Positions 47,330-56,692 of a stretch of DNA of 64,000 nucleotides are shown here, piece after piece. Source of the stretch: an uncultured Clostridia bacterium (GTDB lineage: Bacteria; Bacillota; Clostridia; Christensenellales; Borkfalkiaceae); the NCBI GenBank assembly GCA_944354125.1, contig CALVPT010000001.1, positions 248,001 through 312,000 on the forward strand, read 5' to 3'. Position numbers and translations under genes: made by a program. Position 1 is the first letter of the stretch, and the number at the start of each line of letters is the position of its first letter. The notes beneath the pieces are model-generated. The model made no database searches. It was not told where the DNA came from and saw only the letters and a program-made list of their open reading frames with translations.

Positions 47330-48265
47330 ATGAGAAATTTTGATATCGTAGTCGACTCCGCCGCAAATCTTACAGACGAAATCATAGATAAGTACGATAT
47401 GCGCGTAGCCTCCCTTACCGTCAGCATAGACGGTAAAGAGATGGAAAGCTACGTGAAAGGACAATCAACCGACGAGACTGCAAAGAACTTCTACGCGGCA
47501 ATGCGCGAGGATAAGCCTACAAAGACGACGCTTGTCAATGCAGAAAAAATAATAAACGCCGTCCTGCCCTCCTTCGAGGCAGGCAGAGATGTGCTGTTCA
47601 TATGTCTTTCCTCGACGATAAGCGGAACGTGCGGTCAGGCTCAATTCGCCGCCGAAGAGCTTAAAAAGAGCTATCCCGACAGAAAGATGGTCATCTTCGA
47701 CAGCTACAACGCCTCCCTCGGCGAGGGCATGTTTGCCGTATATGCCGCAAGAATGGGCGATATGGGCTACAGCCTAGAGGAGTGCGCAGAATGGACGGAA
47801 TCCAACAAGATGAAGATGAATTCCGTCTTTACCGTATCCTCCCTTAAGTACCTTAAAAGGGGCGGAAGAATTTCGGCAACGCTAGCTATTGCAGGCACCA
47901 TCCTCAACATAAAGCCCGTGCTCTGGGCAGACGAAAAGGGCAGAATAGTTTCCATGTGCAACGAACGCGGAAGAAAGAAGGCGCTTTTGAAACTTGCCGA
48001 TACCTTTGCCGCAAACGTAGTGGACCCCGAAAATCAGACGGTAGCAATAACTCACGCCGACTGCGCCGAAGATGCCGAAGCGCTTAAACAAATGATAATA
48101 GAAAGGGGTGCAAAGGACGTCCTTGTGACAATGTTCGAGATATGCACTGGTTCCCACGTAGGTCCCGGCACTATCGCCCTCTTCTTCCTCGGCAAGGAAA
48201 GAGGTTCCGAAAAGAAGAGTTCGGCGCTCAAAAAGGCTCTTTCGATATTCAAAAAGAAGTCGTAA
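47330..48265 (+). CDS. DegV family (fatty acid-binding) protein, second copy
   Basis: The 311-aa product has the DegV motifs: DSAANLTDE at the N-terminus, PTKTTLVNAE near residue 65, ICLSSTISGT near residue 90, YLKRGGRIS-x-ILNIKPVL near residue 175, and SHVGPGTIALFF near the C-terminus. A Lys/Ser-rich tail follows. Together with the copy at 45260-46123 it suggests use of several fatty acids through a Fak-type system. Ribosome site AAGGTG. The gene has a very long leader and a 20-bp hairpin downstream. Confidence 0.9.
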   Translation: MRNFDIVVDSAANLTDEIIDKYDMRVASLTVSIDGKEMESYVKGQSTDETAKNFYAAMREDKPTKTTLVNAEKIINAVLPSFEAGRDVLFICLSSTISGTCGQAQFAAEELKKSYPDRKMVIFDSYNASLGEGMFAVYAARMGDMGYSLEECAEWTESNKMKMNSVFTVSSLKYLKRGGRISATLAIAGTILNIKPVLWADEKGRIVSMCNERGRKKALLKLADTFAANVVDPENQTVAITHADCAEDAEALKQMIIERGAKDVLVTMFEICTGSHVGPGTIALFFLGKERGSEKKSSALKKALSIFKKKS

Positions 48266-48352
48266 CCAAAAATCAAAGACTTACGCCGACAAACAAACGT
48301 ACCTGTCAAAGGCATTTCAAGGGCTTGACGGGTGATTACTTAATTTGCAATT

Positions 48353-48396
48353 AAAGGCACAGCCGCCGAAGGATGACCTTCGGCGGCTGTGCCTTT
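48353..48396. terminator. Bidirectional terminator between the second DegV gene and thiC
   Basis: Perfect 20-bp stem (48353-48372 with 48377-48396), four-base loop, with A and T runs at the outer ends. The remaining gap 48397-48516 shows nothing else that I can assign. Confidence 0.88.
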
Positions 48397-48516
48397 TATA
48401 TCACAAAAATGTTGCCTTCTTCAGGCGTTATAGCACATATTTGCTGAATCATTTGCATATGGGCATAAAGCCGTTGGCCGCAAGTCAGCAGAGCGGCATA
48501 AAATTGAATTAGTCCG

Positions 48517-49821
48517 TCACAATATGTCTATATGTTCGCCTGCAAGCGCCTTGTTCATGCTCCTTACGGCGCAGAATTTTCCGCACATTGAGCAGGTGTC
48601 GTCGTGCTCGGGACTTCTGTCGGCGCGTATGGCCTTTGCCGTTTCGGGATCTATTGCGCACGCCCACTGACCTTCCCAGTCGAGTTTGCGCCTTGCATCA
48701 GCCATTTTGTCGTCTATCTCCCTTGCTCCCCTTACGCCCTTTGCTATGTCTGCGGCATGAGCGGCTATCTTGGAGGCGATTATGCCCTGCTTTACATCCT
48801 CGACGTTAGGAAGCGCAAGGTGCTCGGCAGGAGTGACGTAGCACAGGAATGCCGCGCCGCTCATTGCGGCTATTGCGCCGCCTATAGCCGAGGTTATGTG
48901 GTCATAGCCGGGCGCGATGTCGGTTACAAGCGGCCCAAGCACATAGAAGGGCGCGCCCTGACATATGGTCTGCTGAATCTTCATGTTTGCGGCTATCTGA
49001 TCCATGGGCATATGACCGGGACCCTCCACCATTACCTGAACATCCTTTGCCCACGCGCGCTTTGTAAGTTCGCCGAGGCGGACGAGCTCCTCTATCTGGC
49101 AGACGTCCGACGCATCGGCAAGACAGCCGGGACGGCAGGCATCGCCGAGCGAGATCGTCACGTCGTATTCGCGGCAGATATCGAGAATTTCGTCATAGTA
49201 CTCATAGAAGGGGTTTTCGTTGCCCGTCATGCACATCCACGCGAACACCAGCGAGCCGCCGCGGCTGACTATGTTCATCTTGCGCTTATGCTTTTTAATC
49301 TGCTCTATCGTCTTCCTTGTAATTCCGCAATGCAGGGTGACAAAGTCGACGCCGTTTTCGGCATGCAGTCTGACTACGTCAATGAAGTCCTTTGCCGTCA
49401 GCGTGCCGAGGTCTCTCTGATAATGTATGACCGAGTCATACACGGGCACGGTGCCTATCATTGCAGGGCACTCGCTCGTAAGCTTACAGCGGAAGGGTTC
49501 GGTGTTGCCGTGCGACGACAGATCCATTATGGCGTGAGCGCCCATATTTACCGCCGCCATTACCTTCTGCATCTCTATGTTGTAGTCCTTGCAGTCCCTC
49601 GAAACGCCGAGATTGACGTTAATCTTGGTCCTCAGCATCGACCCGACGCCCTCGGGGTCGATGCATTTATGGTTCTTGTTGGCGCAGATTACTACCTTGC
49701 CGCTCGCGACAAGGGGCATGAGCTCCTCCACCGTCATAAGTTCCTTTGCGGCTACTTTTTTGAGTTCCTCGGTGACGATGCCCTTTCTGGCCGCCTCCAT
49801 CTGTGTTGCATAATTTCTCAT
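48517..49821 (-). CDS. thiC: Phosphomethylpyrimidine synthase ThiC
   Basis: Radical SAM enzyme turning aminoimidazole ribotide into HMP phosphate for thiamine. The 434-aa product is the short form that lacks the N-terminal domain of Proteobacteria. Motifs include [11 protein letters not shown] (about 100), [11 protein letters not shown] near residue 266, and the C-terminal cluster motif C-x2-C-x4-C (CSMCGKFC). It is the last gene of the thi operon. Ribosome site GGGAGA; thiD ends 13 bases before it. Confidence 0.97.
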   Translation of the reverse strand: MRNYATQMEAARKGIVTEELKKVAAKELMTVEELMPLVASGKVVICANKNHKCIDPEGVGSMLRTKINVNLGVSRDCKDYNIEMQKVMAAVNMGAHAIMDLSSHGNTEPFRCKLTSECPAMIGTVPVYDSVIHYQRDLGTLTAKDFIDVVRLHAENGVDFVTLHCGITRKTIEQIKKHKRKMNIVSRGGSLVFAWMCMTGNENPFYEYYDEILDICREYDVTISLGDACRPGCLADASDVCQIEELVRLGELTKRAWAKDVQVMVEGPGHMPMDQIAANMKIQQTICQGAPFYVLGPLVTDIAPGYDHITSAIGGAIAAMSGAAFLCYVTPAEHLALPNVEDVKQGIIASKIAAHAADIAKGVRGAREIDDKMADARRKLDWEGQWACAIDPETAKAIRADRSPEHDDTCSMCGKFCAVRSMNKALAGEHIDIL

Positions 49822-49834
49822 ATATTTTCTCCCG

Positions 49835-50650
49835 TTATTTCTTTATTTTTAAGTTCCAGAGATGATTTACAGGCCCGACGCCCCTGCCGAGCGTGAGCAT
49901 AGCCTTGAGACAGCCCGTGACGTAGTCCTTTGCGTTCTTTACCGCATCGAAAAGCGACTGCCCCTCGGCGAGATTAGAAGCTATCGCGCTCGACAGCGTA
50001 CAGCCCGTTCCGTGGTTGTTGGGGTTAGCGACGCGCGGCGTACGCAGTATGTGTATTTCGCCGCTTTGCACATCTTTGAGTACGTCGACGGCATCGCCGC
50101 ATAAGTGTCCGCCCTTGACGAGCACGCTGCACCCGTACTTTTCCGACAGATATTGTGCGGCTGCCGTCATATGCTCTACGCTTTCAAGCTTTTCGGGCAT
50201 ATGCGGCGCGTTCCTTACGAGCACTGCGGTTTCGGGAAGGTTGGGCGTGATTATCTCCGCCAGGGGAAATAACAGCTTTTCGCTGACTTCCAGCGCGCTG
50301 ACGCCCGAAAGCGTGCTGCCGCTGGACGCGACGAGCACGGGGTCTAACACTATGTGTTTTGCGCCGTATAATTTAAGAGAGCGGGCGATTACTTCCGCCT
50401 GCTCTGCCGTAGATATCATTCCTATCTTTACTGCATCGGGCATGATATCTTCGAATACGGCCTTGAGCTGCTCGCCGAGAAACTGCGGCGTGCTTGGTTG
50501 GATAGCATATACGCCGGTAGTATTCTGCGCAGTCATGGACGTTATTGCCGACATGGCATAGATGCCGTGTGCGGTCATTGTCTTGATATCTGCCTGAATG
50601 CCGGCGCCTCCGCAGGAATCGCTCCCCGCGATTGTCAATGCTGTCTTCAT
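49835..50650 (-). CDS. thiD: Hydroxymethylpyrimidine/phosphomethylpyrimidine kinase
   Basis: Phosphorylates HMP and HMP-P to HMP-PP. The 271-aa ribokinase-fold product shows [14 protein letters not shown] near the N-terminus, DPVLVASSG near residue 103, and the anion-hole/catalytic motif [14 protein letters not shown] near residue 210. The GAGG ribosome site supports the ATG at 50650. It lies between the HAD gene and thiC in the operon. Confidence 0.96.
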   Translation of the reverse strand: MKTALTIAGSDSCGGAGIQADIKTMTAHGIYAMSAITSMTAQNTTGVYAIQPSTPQFLGEQLKAVFEDIMPDAVKIGMISTAEQAEVIARSLKLYGAKHIVLDPVLVASSGSTLSGVSALEVSEKLLFPLAEIITPNLPETAVLVRNAPHMPEKLESVEHMTAAAQYLSEKYGCSVLVKGGHLCGDAVDVLKDVQSGEIHILRTPRVANPNNHGTGCTLSSAIASNLAEGQSLFDAVKNAKDYVTGCLKAMLTLGRGVGPVNHLWNLKIKK

Positions 50651-50717
50651 TTCATTTTACCTCGCATTGTTTTATTGAACGACAGAAGGCGGTGCCCTCA
50701 ATCTGCCGTTATATTTT

Positions 50718-51368
50718 TTACTTTATTATCTCTTTAGATAGCGCCGCAAAACTCTTGGCGCTATCTATAATGAAGTCTGCGCTCTGAAATATTTTGTCTG
50801 TCTTTCGGTCGCATACTGCGGCAACCTTAAAGCCTGCGCTCTTTGCCGTCGCGATTGCGTGCGGAGAATCTTCCACGACCCACGTATTACTGACTTTGCC
50901 GTCCATCCGCCGCGCCGCCTCGAGATAAATTTCGGGGCTTTCCTTCCCGACTGCCACCTCGTCGCTGGTTATGACGGCGACGAAATACCCGTCTATATTA
51001 AGCCGTCTCAATGCCGACTTAACCAGTCCGCCCGTATTGGAAGTGGCGACGCACATCGGAATATTTGCCGCACGGAGCAACTTTAAAAGCTCTTCCGCGC
51101 CGTCCTTGAGAGGCAAACTCTCCCTGTACCCGCGCTCGACTATCGCAATTATTCCGCGCTCTACCTGACTTATTGTTCTGTCGGGCAGATATGTCCGCCT
51201 TATATAATCCGCTCCCTCCGCAAAGGACAGTCTGGATATTTTCAGGGACAACCCCTCTTCGCAGGACACGGAAAGCTCTTCAAGATAGCGTTCTGCAACT
51301 CCGTTCCATGCCTCGGCGGAGTCTAAAAGCGTTCCGTCGAAGTCGAAGATTACGCCGTCCGCGCTCAA
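50718..51368 (-). CDS. HAD-superfamily phosphatase in the thi operon
   Basis: The 216-aa product has the HAD nucleophile motif FDFDGTLLD at residues 7-15, a helical cap of the beta-phosphoglucomutase type, motif II ATSNTGG near residue 100, Lys near 135, and motif IV VVEDSPHAI near residue 155. The start is probably TTG at 51368, overlapping the thiE stop (TTGA) after AGAGG. The frame open to 51461 lies inside thiE. Its place suggests dephosphorylation of a thiamine intermediate such as HMP-P or thiamine phosphate, but this is inference only. Confidence 0.8.
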   Translation of the reverse strand: MSADGVIFDFDGTLLDSAEAWNGVAERYLEELSVSCEEGLSLKISRLSFAEGADYIRRTYLPDRTISQVERGIIAIVERGYRESLPLKDGAEELLKLLRAANIPMCVATSNTGGLVKSALRRLNIDGYFVAVITSDEVAVGKESPEIYLEAARRMDGKVSNTWVVEDSPHAIATAKSAGFKVAAVCDRKTDKIFQSADFIIDSAKSFAALSKEIIK

Positions 51369-52054
51369 GAGACTACCTCTTCGGCAACAGCCCTTAAGTG
51401 ACGGCTTGCGGCGGCTATGTCGTCTGCGCCGAATATCGCCGAGACTACCGCAATGCCGCATATGCCGCTACGGGCAAGCTCCGACGCGTTGTCTGCCGTG
51501 ATGCCACCAATGGCAACTACGGGAATATTTACGCTTGCCGTAATTTCTTTCAATTTCTGAGGCGTTATGCGTATGGCATTTTTCTTTGTAGGCGAGGGAA
51601 AGACTGCTCCGCTGCCGAGATAGTCGGCTCCCTGGCTCTGCGCGCTTTTAGCCTGTTCTACGGTCTTTGCCGTTGCTCCTACTATGAAAGCGCGTGTGCG
51701 CTTTTCCGCCTCAGAAGAGGGCATACCCTTTGACAGATAATATTCTCTTACCTGTCCGCGTATTTCGCATACGGGGGTATCCTCTGCGCCGACGTGAACG
51801 CCGTCCGCGCCGCTTTCAAGCGCAACTTTGACATTGTCGTCTATTATCAGCTTTACGCCCAGACTTTTGCAAACCTTAAGGGCGGCTTCGGCGCGGCGGA
51901 CATACTCCCCGTCCGAAATGCCCTTTTCCCTGAGCTGAACTATGGTTGCTCCGCCCGAAATTGCAAGCGCAATCTGTTCCTCGAGCGGACATTTATTTGT
52001 CCACGCCCTGTCGGTTATGGCGTACAGTAAAAGTTCCTTTGCATCGATTGCCAT
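51365..52054 (-). CDS. thiE: Thiamine-phosphate synthase
   Basis: Joins HMP-PP and the thiazole phosphate to thiamine phosphate. The 229-aa TIM barrel has YAITDR at the N-terminus, VQLREK near residue 40, the active-site IIDDNVKVAL and GADGVHVG near residues 70-90, and GSGAVFPSPTKKNA near 147, then AIGGI near 180. All the expected phosphate-binding parts are kept, so this is the working ThiE. The second ThiE-like gene upstream fits TenI better. Confidence 0.95.
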   Translation of the reverse strand: MAIDAKELLLYAITDRAWTNKCPLEEQIALAISGGATIVQLREKGISDGEYVRRAEAALKVCKSLGVKLIIDDNVKVALESGADGVHVGAEDTPVCEIRGQVREYYLSKGMPSSEAEKRTRAFIVGATAKTVEQAKSAQSQGADYLGSGAVFPSPTKKNAIRITPQKLKEITASVNIPVVAIGGITADNASELARSGICGIAVVSAIFGADDIAAASRHLRAVAEEVVS

Positions 52055-52060
52055 ACATTT

Positions 52061-52654
52061 TTACCTTTCCAGCGACCTTACGAGCGCGCCGACATCGGGG
52101 CTCTTCATGAAAGCGCCCATTACGCATACGCGCGCCGCGCCTGCCGCTCTTACTTCGGCGGCGTTTTCGGGGGATATGCCGCCTATCGCCCATACGGGAA
52201 CGTGCGATTTATTGCAACACTCCCTGAGAAAATCAAGTCCCTTGCCCTCAAGCCCTCTCTTGCATTGAGTTTCGAAGATGTTGCCGAGGGTGACATAGGT
52301 ACAGCCGACGCTCTCCGCCGCCAGAATATCATTTAAGGAATGGCAGGACGCGCCGAGCATCTCAAAGCCCGAAAGTTCGGACTCTGGCGCAGACAACAGC
52401 TCGCCGAGCGGAAGGTGCAACCCCTTTGCACCGAGCGAACGGGCGACAGCTATGAATTTATGAAGAATGAGCTTTACGCCGCTATCTTCAAATATGCCCA
52501 TAGCCCTTTCGGCAAGGCGGAAATATTCCTCCTCGCCGAGCTGCTTTTCCCTTAGGATTACGGCATACGGGCGACTTTCGGCAATGCGCTTGAGCCTTTC
52601 AAAAAAACCTTCTCCGCACAGCGCGGACGAGGTGACACATACGACGTCAGACAT
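52061..52654 (-). CDS. tenI: TenI-like thiazole tautomerase
   Basis: The 197-aa ThiE-fold product lacks the ThiE pyrophosphate and thiazole motifs but has the TenI hallmarks: GASCHSLND near residue 100 with the catalytic His, then TLGNIFETQCKRGLEGKG and WAIGGISPENA. TenI aromatises the thiazole product of ThiG before ThiE uses it. It overlaps the thiH end by eight bases, so it is coupled in translation. A divergent ThiE is the alternative. Confidence 0.82.
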   Translation of the reverse strand: MSDVVCVTSSALCGEGFFERLKRIAESRPYAVILREKQLGEEEYFRLAERAMGIFEDSGVKLILHKFIAVARSLGAKGLHLPLGELLSAPESELSGFEMLGASCHSLNDILAAESVGCTYVTLGNIFETQCKRGLEGKGLDFLRECCNKSHVPVWAIGGISPENAAEVRAAGAARVCVMGAFMKSPDVGALVRSLER

Positions 52655-53900
52655 CGATATAGTCGTTCAGCACGGGCTGAAGTCCCTCTTTTGACATCTC
52701 GTCATACATCTCGCCGAGGCTGCGCGAATCGTTGATTTCAAACTGCTCGTCGCCCTCTTCACCCTCGGCCTCTTTGCCCGTATACTTGCTCTCGTGGTCG
52801 CCTATGCCCGTCGATACGCCTGCCGAAACCTTGGTCGCGGCTATCTTGACTATGCCGTTGCGGAATGCCGCGCTCTCCCTGGAGGAGACGGTTATTCCCG
52901 CAAAGGGCAGGAATATGCGGTATGCGCACAGCACCTGACAGAGCTGTTTTTCGCCCACGTCGAGCGGATTTATCTTTTCATTGTTTATGATAGGTCTGAG
53001 CCTCGGGCAGGACAGCGATATCTCCGCCGAGGGATATTTACGCTGAAGGAAATATGCGTGCAGTCCCGTCGCGAGGGCGTCCTTTCTGAAGTCGGAAAGT
53101 CCGAGGAGCGCTGAGAATGCTACGCCCCTCATTCCGCCGCGCAGCGCCCTCTCCTGAGAGTCGAACCTGTAAGGCCATACCCTCTTGTGACCCATGAGGT
53201 GCAGCGTTTCGTACTTGACATTGTCATACGTCTCCTGAAATACCGTGACATAGTCGGCACCGCATTCGTGCAGATACGCATATTCGTCGGTGTTGACGGG
53301 ATAGATCTCCAGCCCGACCATTCTGAAATATTTCCTTGCGAGCTTGCACGCCTCGCCGATATACTTTACATCGCTCTTTGCCCTGCTTTCGCCCGTAAGA
53401 ATGAGTATTTCCTCCATTCCGCTGTCGGCGATTACCTTCATCTCGTGCTCTATCTGCTCCATCGAAAGCTTCATTCGCCTGATGTGATTATAGCAGTTGA
53501 ATCCGCAGTACACGCAATAATTTTCGCAGTAGTTGGCAATATACAGCGGAGTGAACATATACACCGTATTGCCGAAATGCCTTGAAGTCTCTACCCTGGC
53601 GCGCTGTGCCATGCGCTCGAGATAGGGGAACGCCGCAGGCGACAAAAGCGCCTTGAAGTCTTCAATAGTGCAGTGGTCGCGGTCGAGCGCCGCCTCGACG
53701 TCGGCTGCCGTATACTTATCGTAGTCGTAGCCGTCAACCTCGTCCATAACGTTTTTGCGTACGTCGGACTGTATGACTTCCATTCCCTCCATATACTTCA
53801 TATGGTCGGTGCGCGACGAAGGGTCGGTTTCGAGTCTGTGCTTTTTTTCGAGCGCGGACGGAGAGAGAAATTCTGAATCTATGAGGAAATTGTTTTCCAT
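52647..53900 (-). CDS. thiH: 2-iminoacetate synthase ThiH (tyrosine lyase)
   Basis: Radical SAM enzyme cutting tyrosine to dehydroglycine for thiazole synthesis under anaerobic conditions. The 417-aa product has the cluster motif C-x3-C-x2-C in NYCENYCVYCGF near residue 126 and the C-terminal thiamine/BATS domain with SAGVSTGIGDH near residue 366. Use of ThiH in place of the oxygen-using ThiO agrees with an anaerobe. Located 10 bases after thiG. Confidence 0.96.
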   Translation of the reverse strand: MENNFLIDSEFLSPSALEKKHRLETDPSSRTDHMKYMEGMEVIQSDVRKNVMDEVDGYDYDKYTAADVEAALDRDHCTIEDFKALLSPAAFPYLERMAQRARVETSRHFGNTVYMFTPLYIANYCENYCVYCGFNCYNHIRRMKLSMEQIEHEMKVIADSGMEEILILTGESRAKSDVKYIGEACKLARKYFRMVGLEIYPVNTDEYAYLHECGADYVTVFQETYDNVKYETLHLMGHKRVWPYRFDSQERALRGGMRGVAFSALLGLSDFRKDALATGLHAYFLQRKYPSAEISLSCPRLRPIINNEKINPLDVGEKQLCQVLCAYRIFLPFAGITVSSRESAAFRNGIVKIAATKVSAGVSTGIGDHESKYTGKEAEGEEGDEQFEINDSRSLGEMYDEMSKEGLQPVLNDYIDV

Positions 53901-53910
53901 ACTTTTCGCC

Positions 53911-54684
53911 TCACTCGCCGAGGAAGCCCGTAAGAGGGTCGGAAGCCGAAGCTCCCCTTAAAAGCACTCTGCCGAGTCCCGAAAGATATGCCTTTCTGCC
54001 TGCCTCAATCGCCTGACGGAACGCCGCCGCCATAAGAGGCAGATTGCCTGCCGTTGCAAGGGCGGTATTTGCCATAATTGCCGCCGCGCCCATCTCCATC
54101 GCCTCGCACGCCTGGGAGGGCTTGCCTATGCCTGCATCCACAATTATGGGAAGGTCGATTTCGTCGATGAGTATGCGTATGAAGTCCTTTGTAGCAAGTC
54201 CCCTGTTGGAACCTATGGGAGAGGCAAGAGGCATTATCGCCGCCGCGCCCGCCGATACCAGATCCCTTGCCACGTTAAGGTCGGGATACATATAGGGGAG
54301 GACGACAAAGCCCTCCTTGGCAAGAATTTCCGTGGCCTTAATTGTCGCCTGATTGTCGGGGAGAAGGTACTTGGTATCCCTCATTATCTCTATCTTGACG
54401 AAGTCGCCGCAGCCGAGTTCGCGCGCAAGACGGGCTATGCGCACGGCCTCCTCCGCCGTCCTTGCGCCCGAGGTATTGGGCAGAAGGGTGACGCCCTTGG
54501 GAATGTAGTCGAGGATGTTTTCCTCTTCCTTGGTGTTTGCCCTGCGCACCGCGAGGGTGATTATCTCCGCGCCTGCGTCCTTTACCGCGGACTCTATCAG
54601 CTTCATTGAATATTTGCCCGAACCGAGAATGAAACGGGAACTGAACTCCCTTCCGCCGAGCACGAGTTTATCTGAATTTTCCAT
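53911..54684 (-). CDS. thiG: Thiazole synthase ThiG
   Basis: Builds the thiazole ring from DXP, ThiS thiocarboxylate and dehydroglycine. The 257-aa TIM barrel shows [10 protein letters not shown] near residue 17, a PNTSG motif near 68, the KIEI and PYMYPD elements in the middle, and [19 protein letters not shown] near residue 180. The Schiff-base Lys is in the central barrel strand. It follows thiF with a 63-base gap and precedes thiH. Confidence 0.96.
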   Translation of the reverse strand: MENSDKLVLGGREFSSRFILGSGKYSMKLIESAVKDAGAEIITLAVRRANTKEEENILDYIPKGVTLLPNTSGARTAEEAVRIARLARELGCGDFVKIEIMRDTKYLLPDNQATIKATEILAKEGFVVLPYMYPDLNVARDLVSAGAAAIMPLASPIGSNRGLATKDFIRILIDEIDLPIIVDAGIGKPSQACEAMEMGAAAIMANTALATAGNLPLMAAAFRQAIEAGRKAYLSGLGRVLLRGASASDPLTGFLGE

Positions 54685-54747
54685 AATTTACCTGCCTTTT
54701 TATTCCGCCGCACAGCTTGTCCGCGGCGGGTCATTGCTACGGACCGA

Positions 54748-55386
54748 TTATACGTCTGTAAGTCCGATTATTATCCTTAAAATTGTGTGAGCCTGATGCG
54801 CCGCGCAGAGCATTACTCTGGACGAGACCAGACCTATGCCGTCGTTGACGTCGCTTTTCAGATCCCCCGAAAGGTAAAACCGGGGGGATATTCTGCGCGT
54901 AGTTATTGCGTTTACGCTGCCGAACCCTGCCATGCCCGAACACGCGACGAGATACTTATCCTTAAACTGCGCGAGCACGCATTCGGCAAGCATTGCCTTG
55001 CACTCGGCATTGTCGAACGCCTCGCAGACGATATCGGCATCCGAGAGATAGTCTGCGGCGTTGTCGGCGTCCAGCTTTACATTATGAACGCATATGTCGA
55101 CATAGGGCGCAATCTCCCTTAAGTTGTCCCTGAGAGCTTGCGTCTTGAGCTGCCCGACCTGGGCTGCCTTATACTGCTGGCGGTGCAGATTGGTGACGTC
55201 GACCCTGTCGAAATCTATTAAAATGAGTCTGCCTATTCCTGCGCGCGCGAGCGATACCGCCACGTTGCTGCCTATGCCGCCGAGACCGCAGATTGCCACG
55301 GTTGCGGCGGAAATCTTTTTCTGATTTTGCTCACCGTGACGGGCGACGAGCGCGGCATGCATGCTGTCTTCCGAGGGTATGCTCAT
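54748..55386 (-). CDS. thiF: ThiF-family adenylyltransferase for ThiS
   Basis: Activates the C-terminus of ThiS by adenylation. The 212-aa product has the nucleotide loop GLGGIGSNVA near residue 34, the DFDRVDVTNLHRQQY core near residue 58, and a short C-terminal part without the four-Cys zinc site of E. coli ThiF, as in the shorter ThiF2 type. The ATG at 55386 lies one base after the thiS stop (TGATATG). A GTG at 55398 is another possible start. Confidence 0.92.
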   Translation of the reverse strand: MSIPSEDSMHAALVARHGEQNQKKISAATVAICGLGGIGSNVAVSLARAGIGRLILIDFDRVDVTNLHRQQYKAAQVGQLKTQALRDNLREIAPYVDICVHNVKLDADNAADYLSDADIVCEAFDNAECKAMLAECVLAQFKDKYLVACSGMAGFGSVNAITTRRISPRFYLSGDLKSDVNDGIGLVSSRVMLCAAHQAHTILRIIIGLTDV

Positions 55387-55387
55387 A

Positions 55388-55582
55388 TCAGCCGCCACCC
55401 ACGAAGCTGACTACCTCCACGACGTCGCCGTCCTTCAGGAGGGTGCCTGCATATTCCGCCTTGGGCACTATCTGCCCATTTATTTCGACGGCTATGCGCT
55501 TTATGTCATAGGAAGTCGTTCCAAGATATTCGGCAAGCGTCTTGCCTGCCGCATCGACATAGTTCTGGTTTACCTTAATCAC
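55388..55582 (-). CDS. thiS: Sulfur carrier protein ThiS
   Basis: Ubiquitin-fold carrier of the thiazole sulfur. The 64-aa product starts with GTG at 55582 ([15 protein letters not shown]) nine bases after AGG, and ends [10 protein letters not shown], the glycine tail that ThiF adenylates. A longer frame to 55672 would cross the riboswitch terminator. It is the first gene of the operon after the TPP riboswitch. Confidence 0.93.
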   Translation of the reverse strand: MIKVNQNYVDAAGKTLAEYLGTTSYDIKRIAVEINGQIVPKAEYAGTLLKDGDVVEVVSFVGGG

Positions 55583-55594
55583 TTTTAACCTGCC

Positions 55595-55745
55595 AAAAAA
55601 AGAAGTTACTCTGACATCAGGGTAACTTCTTCGTAATATACGTGATATCTTCTCTACGTTGGCATTACCCAAATCAGATTAACGGGTCGGAGGTTCAACC
55701 TCCCTCTCAGCCCGTGCGGATAAATTCAACGAGCTCCCCGAGTTA
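55595..55745 (-). ncRNA. TPP riboswitch (THI element) with terminator
   Basis: On the minus strand the aptamer (about 55648-55745) contains CTCGGGGAGC, the core GGGCTGAGAGGGAGG, ACCCGTTAATCTGATTTGGGTAATGCCA-type elements (given in pieces: CTGATTTGGGTAATGCCAACG). It is followed by a 13-bp hairpin with one mismatch (55602-55614 with 55617-55629) and seven T. TPP binding should stop transcription before thiS, controlling all nine thi genes. Confidence 0.95.
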
Positions 55746-55757
55746 TTGCATATTTCT

Positions 55758-55786
55758 ATTATATACTCTTTCGCCGCCGATTGCAA
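55758..55786 (-). promoter_or_regulatory. Promoter of the thi operon
   Basis: Minus strand TTGCAA (55781-55786), 17-base spacer, TATAAT (55758-55763), about 12 bases before the aptamer. Confidence 0.75.
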
Positions 55787-55826
55787 TATTTAGGGGGCAT
55801 ATTTTTTCTTACAATTAAAAATAATG

Positions 55827-55854
55827 AAAAAGCGGCGGAAAATATTTCCGCCGC
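55827..55854 (-). terminator. Intrinsic terminator after uppP
   Basis: 10-bp stem (55845-55854 with 55832-55841), then TTTTTC on the minus strand. Confidence 0.85.
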
Positions 55855-55863
55855 GTGAGATTA

Positions 55864-56691
55864 TCAGTTGAAAAGTCCCTGACTATAGAGAATTATGCAG
55901 GTGACTGCAAGCAGTACGAGATAGAGACTGAACCACTTGTAATTGGCCTTTTTGATTGCCCTGAGCATTACCTTGATTGCAAACAGACCCGAAATCGCCG
56001 AGACGATGAGTCCGATTGCTATGCACCAGCCGAACTGGGGTCCTGCGACCTCGAACGAGTACGCAAAGCCCGTTTCCTTATCCATTATGCCCTTTGCAAG
56101 CTCTATGACGAAGCTGCCGAGTATTACGGGAATGGACATGAGGAAGGAGAACTTTGAAACGCTTTCGGCATCCGCGCCTGCAATCGTGCCTGCACAGATG
56201 GTCGAGCCGCTCCTGGATATGCCGGGGAGGATTGCCACCGCCTGAGCGAGTCCCATGGGAATGGTCGTGCGCCAGCAGAGAGGCAACGTCTTCTTCCTGC
56301 GCTTTGCAAACATCTCCGTCGCGAAGAGCACCGCCGCCGTGACTATGAAGAAGCAGGCAAGGAAGATTGCCGCATAGTTGCCGTGCATTATGTGCTCCTC
56401 GATTACGTCGTCCATAAGCAAACCTGCAATTGCTGCAGGTATGGTTGCGACTATGAGATAAAGGAGCGTTTTATATGGCTTTTTAAAGAGGTCGAGAATG
56501 TCCTTCCAGAAGATTATGCATACGGCTATCAGCGTGCCGAGATGAAGTATGATGTTGAAAAACAGCTCCGCTCCGCCGATATCTATTCCGAGCACCCTCT
56601 GCAGGAAGGTAAGATGACCGCTCGATGATACGGGTAAAAATTCAGTCAGTCCCTGTGTAAGACCTAGAACTATCGCCTGCCACCACTGCAT
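55864..56691 (-). CDS. uppP: Undecaprenyl-diphosphatase (BacA/UppP)
   Basis: Recycles the C55 lipid carrier for peptidoglycan synthesis. The 275-aa membrane protein has about eight hydrophobic segments, the (E/Q)-rich active-site motif LTQGLTEFLPVSSSGH near residue 10, and the second motif LPGISRSGST near residue 155. It starts one base after the stop of the lipoprotein gene (TGATATG), with GAGGG as ribosome site, so the two are coupled. Confidence 0.96.
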   Translation of the reverse strand: MQWWQAIVLGLTQGLTEFLPVSSSGHLTFLQRVLGIDIGGAELFFNIILHLGTLIAVCIIFWKDILDLFKKPYKTLLYLIVATIPAAIAGLLMDDVIEEHIMHGNYAAIFLACFFIVTAAVLFATEMFAKRRKKTLPLCWRTTIPMGLAQAVAILPGISRSGSTICAGTIAGADAESVSKFSFLMSIPVILGSFVIELAKGIMDKETGFAYSFEVAGPQFGWCIAIGLIVSAISGLFAIKVMLRAIKKANYKWFSLYLVLLAVTCIILYSQGLFN

Positions 56692-56692
56692 A

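Noticed and set aside
48604..49896. Open frame of 430 codons on the plus strand
   Set aside because: Antisense to thiC, whose motifs are beyond doubt. No independent start signals.
52061..52654. Second functional thiE
   Set aside because: It lacks the ThiE pyrophosphate and thiazole motifs and has the TenI motifs SCHS and the FETQCKRGLEGKG stretch instead.
55680..55710. tRNA-like GGTTCAACC sequence
   Set aside because: It is part of the TPP riboswitch on the other strand. No cloverleaf surrounds it.
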